From positions 2,046,001 through 2,110,000 of the forward strand of contig CP137319.1 of the NCBI GenBank assembly GCA_033182465.1: a DNA stretch of 64,000 nt, given 5' to 3'. The position numbers were made by a program, and so were the translations under genes. The notes beneath the pieces are model-generated. The model searched no databases. It had not been told where the DNA came from and was given only the letters and a program-made list of their open reading frames with translations. How positions within the stretch are numbered: the first letter of the stretch is position 1; each line of letters opens with the position of its first letter. Below are positions 1 through 12,414 of the stretch, piece after piece. The stretch comes from Sanghuangporus weigelae (Eukaryota > Basidiomycota > Agaricomycetes > Hymenochaetales > Hymenochaetaceae).

Positions 1-663
1 GGCACGTTCGTCGAAGTGAAGGGGCTGGGCGGCGTGCTCGAGGGACGCACGCGCCCGCACTTCTTCCGCGGCGTGGCGACGGTGGTCGTGAAGCTGTTCA
101 ACGCCGTGCAGCCCTCGCACGCGTACCTCGGGCAGAAGGACATCCAGCAGGCCTTGATTCTGCGGCGTATGGTGCGCGATTTGCTGATGCCGTACCCGAC
201 GCCGGAGACGCTGCATGTCGTGCCTACCGCGCGCGAGGCGGATGTCAGCGCTGCGCGGAAGGACGAAGAGGAGCAGGAAGAGGAGGAGGAAGGGCTTGCG
301 CTCTCCTCGCGGAACGCGTACCTCAGCCGCGCGGAGCGCGCGCACGCGCCGACGCTGTACCGCGCCCTCAAGCGCGCACAGACCTTCTGGGAGTCCGGGC
401 GCGCGAAGGACGCGTGCGTCAAAGCCGCGGTGGACGTGCTCGAGATGGAGGAGATCGTCGCGGCGGAGAACGGCGTGCACATGAAGCTGGATTACATCGA
501 GATGAGCGACCCGTGGACGCTCGAGCTCGTCCCCGGCTCGGAGACGAAGGACTCTGGAGAGCGCGAGGACAGGGTGTTCGTGCTGAGCGGGGCGGTGTGG
601 GTCGGCGGGACGCGCCTGATCGATAATGTCATTCTTGGCGATAGCGGGAAGATTCTATATTGA
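1..663 (+). CDS. PAN6: pantoate-beta-alanine ligase (pantothenate synthetase), 3' part
   Basis: This is the C-terminal part of pantothenate synthetase, which condenses pantoate and beta-alanine with ATP in the last step of vitamin B5 synthesis. The reading frame is open from base 1, so the 5' end lies outside the window. Family motifs seen are FFRGVATVV, the YLGQKD substrate loop, and LALSSRNAYLS. The last is preceded by an acidic insertion (EEEQEEEEE) absent from bacterial enzymes. The C-terminal half with LDYIEMSDPWTLE and the terminal IDNVIL strand is complete, and the stop is at 661-663. From about base 373 onward this sequence is repeated at 4,596-4,888, so this copy is the only one that keeps the catalytic core. 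Family assignment is firm; the missing 5' half cannot be judged. Confidence 0.93.
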   Translation, partial: GTFVEVKGLGGVLEGRTRPHFFRGVATVVVKLFNAVQPSHAYLGQKDIQQALILRRMVRDLLMPYPTPETLHVVPTAREADVSAARKDEEEQEEEEEGLALSSRNAYLSRAERAHAPTLYRALKRAQTFWESGRAKDACVKAAVDVLEMEEIVAAENGVHMKLDYIEMSDPWTLELVPGSETKDSGEREDRVFVLSGAVWVGGTRLIDNVILGDSGKILY

Positions 664-737
664 TCCCAAGTAAGATTTCTCATCTTTTGACTATGACTAT
701 GATACAGATTCTAATTCCTCTTCCTATCTATGTAGGA

Positions 738-1917
738 TCAAGGCAGGGTAGACGATTTCATGAAACTCGCAAAGTACGTCTCGACGTCGGCCGCACCTCC
801 TTCGAACGACGCGACCATCCCGACGTATCCATCCGGACGCACGACCACCACCGCTCCCTCGGGCGAGATCCCATACGTGAGATACGCCTTCCCGCCCTTC
901 CCGCCTTGCGTGTCTACATCATCCACGAATACCCTATAAAGCCAACCCCACCTTTAGCATACAATAACAGTCGCCAGGAAGAAATAGAAATACTTACTTT
1001 GACCAGTGTGACCTGAGAACGGCGGGCACGCTCGTATAATTCACCGTCTCCTTCTTCCCCACCATGATCGTCAAGATCTCAAACACCTCTTCCCAAGGCT
1101 TCTTGCCCTTCCCCATACTCTTCACCTCACCTCCCTCCTCCTGCGCACTCTTGCTTACCCCCTTCCTATCACCAAACTTATCCAGCACACCGCCCTCCCT
1201 ACTCAGCCCACTCGCACAATCGTCATCAGCCTCTGCGGAGTCCAGCACGTCTTGTCGATCCGGCCCTTCGCATTGAGGACCTCGCGCGCGTCGTCACCGT
1301 CGCTGAGCTGGATGTACAGCCGCACGACGTCACCCTCACACGGGATGACCCATGCACGACCCGTTCGTGCTGTGTATGGCGACGCGGTTCCGGATGTCCG
1401 GGAAGTCGGTCGTTTCGGGGATCATGTCGACGACGCTCCAGACGTAGTCTGTTCGGGAGCGTAGCGTTTATCGGTGTATCAGGAAGGAAGAAGGCATAGA
1501 CATACCTGTCTGTTCGCCGTCAATTGAGCTGTTCCCGCACCCAGGAATGGGCTCCATCCGCTCCGAGAACGTATTTGGCGTGCACGATCTCAGTCTCGTC
1601 CGTCTCTTCTTGCTCGTCCGTTAGGTGATTCGGTGTAACCTGAATTCATCAGTTCAAGCAAAACGAAAATAAAAAAAAGGTTTGGGGTACATGCACACCT
1701 CGACAGGATAACTATCCAAACTTTCTAAATCCTCAAGTCTGTCGTCCAACTTTATCCCCGTGGGAACGATAGGCCGATCGATCTGCAGTCCGTACTGGCG
1801 CATGGAGTCGAGGAAAATGGATTCGATGGCACCATGGTGTAGCGTAATCTATTCTCAATAATACTAATTATATTTCATATTAAATCAATGACAGTGAATA
1901 ATGGCTCACCTCATAGT
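738..1917 (-). pseudogene. truncated copy of the FAD-dependent phenol-hydroxylase-type monooxygenase
   Basis: The minus strand matches the full monooxygenase at 4,963-7,432. The last exon (738-926) and the 3' part of the penultimate exon (from 994) are kept. Near 1,210 the sequence jumps to what lies ~870 bp further upstream in the full copy, removing the exons with the GD motif (GDACHTHSP) and several introns. Resemblance then runs to about 1,917 and stops, so the N-terminal FAD-binding exon is absent. The deletion joint carries a short shared stretch (tcgca). Without the dinucleotide-binding and GD motifs no active enzyme is expected. This is a host gene copy, not a mobile element. Confidence 0.85.
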
Positions 1918-2648
1918 TATAGAGTCTACTGATTAGATTAACCATCCATTTGGAGGTCAGGAAAAAGTGAAGAGAAGAAGCGACGGTCCATTTCTGCACT
2001 GTTGTACCACATGGCACTATCCTGGACCACATACACTACAGTGAGCAAGATAAACTGTTGACACGATTATCAATATTTCGTCAATAAGTTCACAACAACA
2101 CAATATATAAGAAATCTGAAGACACCATTAGGAAGCTGTGAATCTCAGTTTTCTGACGAGATATGATTCATATTATAACTCAAAGAATACAGGAAAGAAA
2201 AAAAACAGATGTCGAAGTAAGCTTGTATCATGTCAACAGTTTTTTTGCCAGAAATGCTGCAGAAATCACTAGCTCAATCAATAATAACTCATCACCACAT
2301 AATGCCTGCTATAGTCCACAAACAACCACAGTATCAGATCTCATTAAATGAATGAATGGTCATTTTCATTATATGCTCTCAGTATAAATACAACAACCGC
2401 ATTTGCAATTTTCGTAACACTCTGGTTTGATCTTGCTTGCTCCATTATTGGACCAAATGCCCTAGCCTGCCAGGATCACATTCTACAGCCCTACAGTACA
2501 CATTAACACCAGGCTTTGCTGTACCAAAAGGAGACAAGCCTATACCTATACTAATATTTATTGGAGAAAATTCACTCACTTTTCTGCACAGTCACTCATC
2601 TAGTATAGATCACCTGGTACTCATTTCAGCGCAGTTGCTACAGACCCT
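1918..2648. other. AT-rich intergenic stretch, no gene seen
   Basis: About 730 bp between the end of the truncated monooxygenase copy and the 3' end of the Zn2Cys6-like gene. I see no open frame with coding character, no RNA gene and no clear terminal repeats. Confidence 0.5.
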
Positions 2649-4479
2649 CTAATAGCTTTCCTCTTCCTCGTCCTCGTCCTCATCCTCCTCCTCGTCATCG
2701 TCGCTGGGAAGAGGCTCGACCGCTTTCTGCTTCCTCTTCCCCTTCTCCTCCTTCTTCTGCTTCACCACCACCGGTTTATTTTTCTTTCGTGAGGCCCCCT
2801 TTACCTTTTTGTTTGATCTAGAAGGCCTAGAGGGTGGCACCCACACCAGCGATGAATTTTTCATCGCCGAAAGATTCAACGCAACCTTCTTTGCCCGCTT
2901 CTCGCCGGGGTCCATTCCCCACCGCTGCCTTTGCACGTACTTCAAGTACAGCTCGTCGTGGTGGGCCAAGAACTCTTCCGCACGGGCAGCCTTCGCAGAA
3001 TCGTCCAGCCCGTCCGCGTAGTTCTGAAGGATGTTCTCCTCAACACCCGAGTCCCACCCTTCGCGCACACCACAGAACTCTTCTCTCAACAGGCGTACCT
3101 CGTATCGGAGTGCATCCAGAAGCATCTCATTCTCACCCGAGTACCGCTTGAACCAGCACCGCTTCTTCTTCTTTGTGCAGTGATGGCACGAACGCCGCCC
3201 ATAATCGGAGGTGCACGGCACCCCGTCCTTCTCACATGAGTTACACCGGTCATAAAACACGACGATGGAACTTGCGAGTGGCTGCCATTCGGTCACCTTG
3301 GCGTTCTCTGGGGTCGTCCCACTTGCGAGTCCACGACCAGTTAACGAAACTGGCTCTCCCGGCAGCTTGCTCTCTTTGTTCAATCGCGCCTTTTTTCCAG
3401 CCTCGGGTCTCGCGCGTTTGGCAGCACGACTCATACTTGGGTCGGAGAGTCTGTCCTCATCCACATCGAGGGCCTCCTGTAGATAAAAGATGAACTTACG
3501 TCAGTTCCAAACACACTTCGCAGGTACGAACATATCTACCATGCGTTTGATCGCCATCCGGGTTCTCCGACCCACCGCACCATTTTCCGGGAGGGCAGCA
3601 CTCTCGACCTGTAAAATCGAGACGATATCAATACCATTAAGAAAGCACAAGAAACGGGCACTTGCAGGCAGACGAGAACCATCCACAGCCCGACCATAAG
3701 CGCCTGCATGCATCGTGAGGCGCTCCCGACGCACCGACTTAGGAATGTTCCCCAATTCGGCAATAAAGACGGCCTGCTTCGCCAAGAAGGCCTCCCGATC
3801 CTTCTGTTCGCGGTGCTCGGACTCTGCTCGGCTCTTTCTCTCTTCGCGCTCCAGACGCTCCCGTTCCAGAGCACGCTCGCGTTCTTCTTCCTGTCGCTGC
3901 AGTTTCAACCGAAGACCGAGTAGCTTACGTCCCGAGAGATGGGACGCCCTGAATTCCGCCTCCATGTCCTGGAGCTCCTCAACGAACGGCTGATCGGGCC
4001 CATTTACAACACCATTAATATTAGCAATGGATTTCATCGTTCCCCTGTTTTCCGAGATGGCTCCAAGAGTCGGAGCGAACTCAACTCGTGGAAGTACCTC
4101 CTCACGGGATCAGCACGAGCCCAAACGGCGTTCCCCTCGTCCTAAAAATTACACCAGAAACAATACATTATTAGCGTCACGATGCAACTCGCAGCGCAGC
4201 AACACTTGGACTACGAACCAAAACTGCCTTGAACTCGACGAAGGTCGCCTTCCCGCCATCCACGTCCTCCATCATTCTCCGAATGGCCATACCCGCACGC
4301 GTCATCTCATCATCGTGTTGCGGTATCTCGCTCGCAACCACCGCCGCGGGGCCCGACCAGCTAGGAGGGCCAGCCGTCGTCGTTCTTGTCGCGTCGCGTA
4401 TCCTCCATAGCGTTGTAAGAAACACTCCGCCCAACATATCAACGAAATACTCTTCAAACTCCGCCGCCCACGGTCTCAT
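2649..4479 (-). CDS. hypothetical protein with Zn2Cys6-like cysteine cluster (approximate gene model)
   Basis: This is a multi-exon minus-strand gene whose exact joins I could not settle. Frames that look coding are 4,479-4,180 (MRPWAAEFEEYFVDML...), about 4,036-3,540 (highly charged: an Arg/Glu helix rich in QEEERERALERER, probably coiled coil) and 3,481-2,649. The last frame holds six cysteines spaced C-x2-C-x6-C-x8-C-x2-C-x6-C, the spacing of fungal Zn2Cys6 binuclear clusters. The cluster lies in the C-terminal part rather than near the N terminus and is followed by a Lys-rich stretch and an acidic tail (DDDEEEDEDEDEEEES). Inferred role: nuclear, possibly DNA-binding. No named ortholog is recognised. 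It sits between the two units of the PAN6/monooxygenase duplication, so it may have arrived with the event that separated them. An intact reading of the 5' exon joins is not proven, so it could be degraded. Confidence 0.6.
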
Positions 4480-4595
4480 GACCCTCGGCTATCGAGCGTA
4501 ACCAAGTCACTTCTTCATCGCTTCCCACTTCCGGGTCACCGTCACTCGCTCTTGCACGTCGACGACCTCTCAAGAGCAATGTCAAGAAACTACAG

Positions 4596-4888
4596 CGCAC
4601 GCACAGACCTTCTGGGAGTCCGGACGCCTGAAAGACGCGTGCGTCAAGGCGGCGGTGGACGTGCTCGAGATGGAGGAGATCGTCGCGGCGGAGAACGGCG
4701 TGCACATGAAGCTGGACTACATCGAGATGAGCGACCCGTGGACGCTCGAGCTCGTCCCCGGCTCGGAGACGAAGGACTCCGGAGAGCGCGAGGACAGGGT
4801 GTTCGTGCTGAGCGGGGCGGTGTGGGTCGGTGGGACGCGCCTGATCGATAATGTCATTCTTGGCGATAGCGGGAAGATTCTATATTGA
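4596..4888 (+). pseudogene. PAN6 3' fragment (duplicated)
   Basis: The frame TFWESGRLKDACVKAAVDVL through the terminal ILGDSGKILY and stop repeats the last ~97 codons of the PAN6 frame at 373-663, with one visible substitution (RAKD to RLKD). The substrate-binding core is absent and upstream sequence does not resemble PAN6. It cannot encode pantothenate synthetase. It marks the left edge of the second duplication unit. Confidence 0.9.
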
Positions 4889-4962
4889 TCCCAAGTAAGA
4901 TTTCACATCTTTTGACTATGACTATGATACAGATTCTAATTCCTCTTCCTATCTATGTAGGA

Positions 4963-7432
<2,470 letters not shown>

Positions 7433-9286
7433 CGCTCTTCAAGTTCTATCGATAGCAAGTTGACGAGGAGTTCTGTGTTTGGATTGAAACATGTCTGTAT
7501 AAATACATACACAGACTGTATGCTCACGGGGCCGCATACAGCCAGGCTCCGTACTTGACGCTAGTTGCCTTTCTTGGTCCTCGTATTCTCAACCTACAGG
7601 CTAATCATTACACCCGCTACTTTCATATACATCTGAGTGGTTTGGCTGATACTTCTTGGATTGAACTGAATTTATTCGGTGTTTTCTTCTATTATCTCAA
7701 GTCAATGTGCTCACTATCATCATCCCTATATTTGCAAACAATTACAAATTGGCAAAGGCTTTACTTACGTTCGGATCCGCGATCGGACGATACCTTGAGG
7801 GAGAACCGACGCCTTAAAAGGCTCGAATCGAGTACTGGACCACCGGCTGACCCGACTGGACTTGGCGATGTGCGAGGGTAATCGTGCGAAGTCGGTGGAC
7901 GCTTATGGTATGTGGACTCGTAAAAGATATGCCCGGGGTAATAGAATTCGGATTATTTCATACATACTTAGAGGCATGGCATGATTAGATTCACCATTCG
8001 CAGCAGACATACATAAGCTTCGAAGCCGAGTGGCATACACTCAGCCACTCGAGGTCACATCACGTAGTGATTCAGTATAGCGTATAGCGGCCACGGTCGT
8101 CTCCTCTCTGCCACGGCTACAGACCTCTTCCACCACCAATATGGCACCATCGTTCTATAGGTACATCCAAGAAATGGGGATTCGTCCCGAGGATGGTCCA
8201 AAGCTTCAGCATTCCGGCAAAAAAAACACACGTTCTGCTTTTTGACTGTTCAAGTTCCTCATCGACATCTCACGCCAGCGATGAAGGCGGCATAAATACT
8301 CAATAGTCCTTTTTATTGCACACTTTAAGAGCATGCTCGTAAAGAGCGATAAAGTAAATGTAAAGGTTATCGTGAGTGTTCTATTGCGGGCGGCGATTCC
8401 CTTTATCTTGAATATTTTGGTGACTTTGCTCGCATATAGAACGCGTCTGATCATCCAATGCTTCAGAACCAGCCCAGAGGGAGAGTGAAGAACAGTTTTT
8501 TTTTTTTCAGTAGTTGGGAGAAAGTCTCTGGGGGGGGGCCGCTGGCAGGCAGCAGAAGAAGAAGAAGATTTTTTCTTCATTGCATAATCAAATTGAGGAA
8601 GGTTAGTTATAAAACACTTTATACAACAATGTAGGTCGTGAGAATGATGTGGCGTAGGCATTACCGACCGACGAGTTTGTGCGATAGATGTGATAGAGGA
8701 GGGTAAGCTGGCGCTGGCAGAAGAACGTAAAATGTGATGTTGCATAGAGTGTTATTGACATGTGTTTGTATGACTTCAGTGCAGCAATTCAACTTAGCGC
8801 GAACTCCAGTGCAACAGACGAAGATCTCACTTCCTTTGTGAGTGTCTCTCCACTGTCTGAATTTCATCGCTTCACCTGACTGGTGGTTTAGAGGTTCACG
8901 CGAACGCGCTATGCTCGAGTTGAACTATTCGGTCTCTGGTACAATAGGAATGCAACGCCACGTCTGAAGGAGGTGGATGGAAACACGGCGTATATAGGTA
9001 AAGTAGCCGTATTTAGACGAGATACGTGTAAGCAGCTATTTCTTCTCATCCATATAGCGTTACTGAAGAGCATTGAATTATGCCAGGTCAACTTTTGTAG
9101 TAGCACTGTGGCACGGTTGGTTCACTTCACGAGCTCCTCGATGAACTTGCCTATATTAAATTCGGATTTTTCTTGCTTGTCGGGTTAACGTTAAACGCCT
9201 CAGAGTCATAGATCTAGAGTCTGATGACCATTCGTCGCAGAGTAGCCGTTGGGCGTTGGATTTGAAGCTGAATTGAAGAAGTTGAA
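7433..9286. other. intergenic region between monooxygenase and BTB gene
   Basis: About 1.85 kb with no convincing gene. Short frames such as the one starting near 8,142 are not supported by codon character or a recognisable product. It should contain the promoter of the minus-strand monooxygenase. The only structured feature I see is a short palindrome at 8,027-8,051. Confidence 0.5.
8027..8051. repeat. short palindrome CGAGTGGC...GCCACTCG
   Basis: Eight-base perfect arms separated by nine bases (ATACACTCA). A related form with a longer loop occurs at 44,484-44,516, about 60 bp upstream of the BTB gene there, and a weakly matching one near 9,321-9,356 upstream of the other BTB copy. It may be a shared operator-like site or a small dispersed repeat. 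Confidence 0.5.
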
Positions 9287-9439
9287 CAGGAACGGCGGAT
9301 GCCGAGACAAGCTGCTAAGCCGAGTGGCATCGTCGCATACCACTCAGCCACTTCACTCGAACATAATCTCAATCTCAAACACCTACCTTATCCTCTTCTT
9401 ATTCTATTCTAAATTATGAGTATCTAATTACCAAACCAA

Positions 9440-10816
9440 ATGGCATCTGTAAGCTGGCAAGTCGGCGCAGGAGGTGTCCCCATCCCCGTTTCCAGTATCT
9501 CTCGAACAACATATGGAAAGAAATCAGGTCGTCCGGGAGCGTCGGGCAAGTCGCGTCCTGCTCTTGCTGGTGTCTTCCCGCTTCGGGACGTGCATCGAAG
9601 TAATACGAGTTCAAGTCCGAAGCGCACGCTTGCGCCGTTGCTTGTTCCGAAACGCGTCAGTGCACCTGAAAGCGCGGATTGCGTCGTGCTAGTCTCGGCG
9701 GATGGAGCAAATTTTCACGTCTCGAGGAGCGTACTGGCATATGCCTCCCCGGTCTTCCAACATCTCTTTTCAACTCTGAAGACGACCCAGACACTAGATG
9801 CTCACTCGCCTGCATCATCATCCTCGTCAAGGTCATCCGTCGTATCCGAAGCAGATACACTGTGTATGTCAAATGAAACGCTCGCAGACGGAACACCCGT
9901 CATCCGACTGCCGGAAAGTGGCAAGACACTCGACGCGCTCCTCCGATACCTCTACCTATTCCCTCCCTCCCCAAGCGAGCTCATTACCGAGCAGCCTTAC
10001 CGCTTATTCCTGGACGAAATAAAACCGGTCCTCCTTACAGCAAATAAATACTCCATCCGCCCTATTCTAGACGAGATATGTGGTCGATTGCTCTCGGATT
10101 TGGCGCTCCCTCCTAGTGGGGAAGAGGATACGTTTGCACTGCGCATTTATGCGCTTGCGTGCCTGGTAAAGAAACGGAGCCTCGCTGAGGCTGCTGCGTA
10201 TGAAGCACTGCGCCTTCGGATTAACGGATTATTCTTTCCGGAGCTCAAAGAGCTCCCGGCGATTCATTATTTTCGGTTGTTGGACTATCATCGACGGTGC
10301 ACCGAGGCGGTACTTGACCTTCTGGCAAGTAAAAAAGTCGACGAATTTGATGAAGATGATATGGAAGAGAAAATACAAGACGTCTTCGACTCTTGCCAAG
10401 AATGCCAGGCTGAAAAACGGCGGACGTGTGGGTCAAAGTCGTTTTGGAAGGAGTTCCTAATAGCAGCCGAGGACGAGGTTCGAGACCGGGAACTCCCAAG
10501 AAGCCAGCGAATTTTTACTTCCGAGTTTATTTCCGAAGCACTCCAATCTACCATCGGTTGCGAGAACTGCAGGAAAGAAATGCTCACGAGCTGGAAGGTG
10601 GTGTCAGTTTCTCTGAAGGATGAGATCGAGCGATGCATACACAGAGTGAGACGATAGCTCGATGTGTGGTGATCCATGACGCTCACTTTGTGTTCTCCCT
10701 TCTTCGCACAGGTTGACCTTAATTTGAGTTCTCTCGAGGAGGGGGATCAAACGTCTTCTCAAAAGCGAAACGGAAGGACACTCAACGTATTTCATAAATT
10801 TGCAACGATGAGATAG
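9440..10816 (+). CDS. BTB/POZ domain protein, copy 1
   Basis: The gene has two exons: 9,440-10,645 and 10,712-10,816, joined through a GTGAGA...CGCACAG intron, giving about 436 residues. Residues ~75-205 form a BTB/POZ domain: ADCVVLVSADGANFHVSRSVLAYASPVFQHLF, then a Ser-rich loop, then PVIRLPESGKTLDALLRYLY. A helical C-terminal region follows, with a Cys-rich stretch (SCQECQAEKRRTC) near residue 320. Family knowledge: BTB domains dimerise and often act as adaptors, and this stand-alone form is expanded in mushroom-forming fungi; the function of this one is unknown. It is a close paralog of 44,576-45,961 and appears intact. Its downstream flank is a relic of the NTO1 upstream region. Confidence 0.85.
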
Positions 10817-11115
10817 ACAGCTACTTTACGATTATGAGGATCGGACTTTTAATGATTTAGTGTACTGTAATACTGCAGAGGTCGACAATCTTATGTTATG
10901 CTTCATTCCGCATCACTTCCCTGCAGATCAATATCAACTCCGATCAAATTCGAGTCAAATAAAAATCGGGACGCGAATCCTGCACGTGATCAGAATAGAC
11001 CACCTCATCGACTTCACATCTAAGCTCGCTCGCCAATTATCTCCTAGCAATAACCCGTATTTGAACCTACTCCTCTGCTGGGTCTGGACTCGGAGTATGG
11101 CATATCGAAAGAGCT
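10817..11115 (+). promoter_or_regulatory. relic copy of the NTO1 5' flank
   Basis: This stretch matches 45,962-46,276, the sequence between the parent BTB gene and the NTO1 start codon, but here no NTO1 coding sequence follows. It is an orphan promoter-like segment carried along by the duplication. Confidence 0.75.
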
Positions 11116-11198
11116 GACCGTGCCATAGACCTACTGTATCCATTTTTAGCGAGGAGACAAGCACGCAAAATAATACTAAAACAAATGTATTCTCAGAT

Positions 11199-11346
11199 GG
11201 ATTGCGAGTGTCGCAATCATCTGTAAGACATACCTAAAACAAATGTATTCTACCAGAGAACGTATGTAAATAAAGTGCAGATCAAAGAAGAAAAGAGTTC
11301 GAAGCTCACCTCAGATGGATTGCGAGCGTCGCAATCGTCTGAGGTT
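11199..11346. repeat. two near-identical hairpin-forming repeats
   Basis: Two imperfect palindromes share the core CAGATGGATTGCGA...TCGCAATC.TCTG, one at ~11,199-11,224 and a longer one at ~11,312-11,345 whose arms extend to CCTCAGA/TCTGAGG. A short phrase (aaaacaaatgtattct) also occurs twice, near 11,181 and 11,237. Nothing coding overlaps. The region 11,116-11,743 otherwise holds no gene that I can support. Confidence 0.6.
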
Positions 11347-11743
11347 ATTGCTGGAAGAAGTACAGCGTTTTATACTATATAATGGGGTTTTCATGGAATG
11401 AATGGTTTCAATTCCAAGCAAAAGGAGAGACAAAAATCAATTTAAAAGCGTAACCAGGGGATGAAAAACTGTCCAAGAATGAATAAACCAAAAGGATAAA
11501 CATAAGAAAGAGAAAGATAAGCTTGGGCAAGACATTCGGCCATGAGTGGTGTCCAATAAACAAAGAGAATGCCTCGTGCCCTCAAGACGAGGGCATCGAG
11601 TTCATAACCTTGGTCGTTCCTGCCGATCCGAGGTTAATCATGCTCAGGTATCCTCCGAGATACTTCGCTGGATTGTATTCCAACATCCATCATCTGCCAT
11701 TGACCTAATCCCAAGCCTAACCTCGTGCTATAGCTGTTCCATG

Positions 11744-12383
11744 TAGTGTTCTGACTGTATGCGTATAATGCGTATACGGCTTTCCATATACGCAATACGG
11801 CCGTATCGTATAAGAGAAAAAGAAGAAAATATATGACCCGTATATATACGGCCATATCCCGTATAGAGTTGGGAAAGAAATGCCATATACGGCACAGTAC
11901 TAGTCGGCACTGAGTAGAGGTGTTCCGGTGAGTTTTTTTTCTTTGTGTCACACACATTGACAAGTTCCATGCGACCGTGCTCGATTTCCCATTTTATCTC
12001 GTCTTGCCAGAGACATTCATTATATTCCTTGTAAGCTTTGTCCTTTGTACTATACTAATTGCTTACTAAGATTGTTCAGGCTCATTGCTGTTGAGCGTAT
12101 TTTCTCAAGCGGACGCGACACAATTGCTCTCCGACATGCTAGATTGAAGGCAGGAACAATTAGGGACCTTATGATACTTATTCACTTAGAGCAACCGTGT
12201 TATTTTTTTAAATTTTTTTTCTGAAAAAGTATGCTGCCATATGCGCCATATAAGCCGTATACGGGCCTCCCATATGCATATAAAGGTCTGAGCACTCAAA
12301 TATATGGTCGTATCTATACAGCCGTATCTGTATAGAGTCTAAATTATACAGCCGTATCCATATACGATACGGTCGGAACCATA
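11744..12383 (+). mobile_element. hAT-superfamily transposon remnant with 8-bp TSD
   Basis: It is flanked by the 8-bp direct repeat GTTCCATG (11,736-11,743 and 12,384-12,391), the TSD length typical of hAT elements. The termini are imperfect inverted repeats (TAGTGTTCTGACTGTAT at the left, TATGGTTCCGACCGTAT read inward from the right). Multiple GTATACGG/CCGTATAC-type subterminal motifs lie in the outer ~150 bp of both sides, another hAT trait. Around 12,080-12,195 the plus strand encodes IAVERIFSSGRD followed by a basic helix ending LMILIHLEQ, which is the hAT C-terminal dimerisation domain. The catalytic core is absent, so this is an internally deleted, non-autonomous copy. Confidence 0.9.
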
Positions 12384-12414
12384 GTTCCATGTGTGCTGTT
12401 TGCTACTTTCATGG

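Larger units (their letters stand above)
9287..11115 (+). repeat. dispersed duplicate of the 44,459-46,276 locus (BTB gene plus NTO1 5' flank)
   Basis: From aggaacggcggatgccgag at 9,287 to the GGCATATCGAAAGA at ~11,098-11,111 the sequence follows 44,459-46,276 closely, including the whole two-exon BTB gene and the region just upstream of the NTO1 start codon. Resemblance ends within a few bases of where NTO1 coding begins in the other copy. Because the flank of NTO1 is only meaningful next to NTO1, the 44-46 kb locus is the likely parent and this one the derived copy. Confidence 0.85.

Noticed and set aside
8206-8745. 179-residue minus-strand frame near 8.2-8.7 kb
   Set aside because: Low-complexity composition from homopolymer and GAA runs, no domain, no plausible introns.
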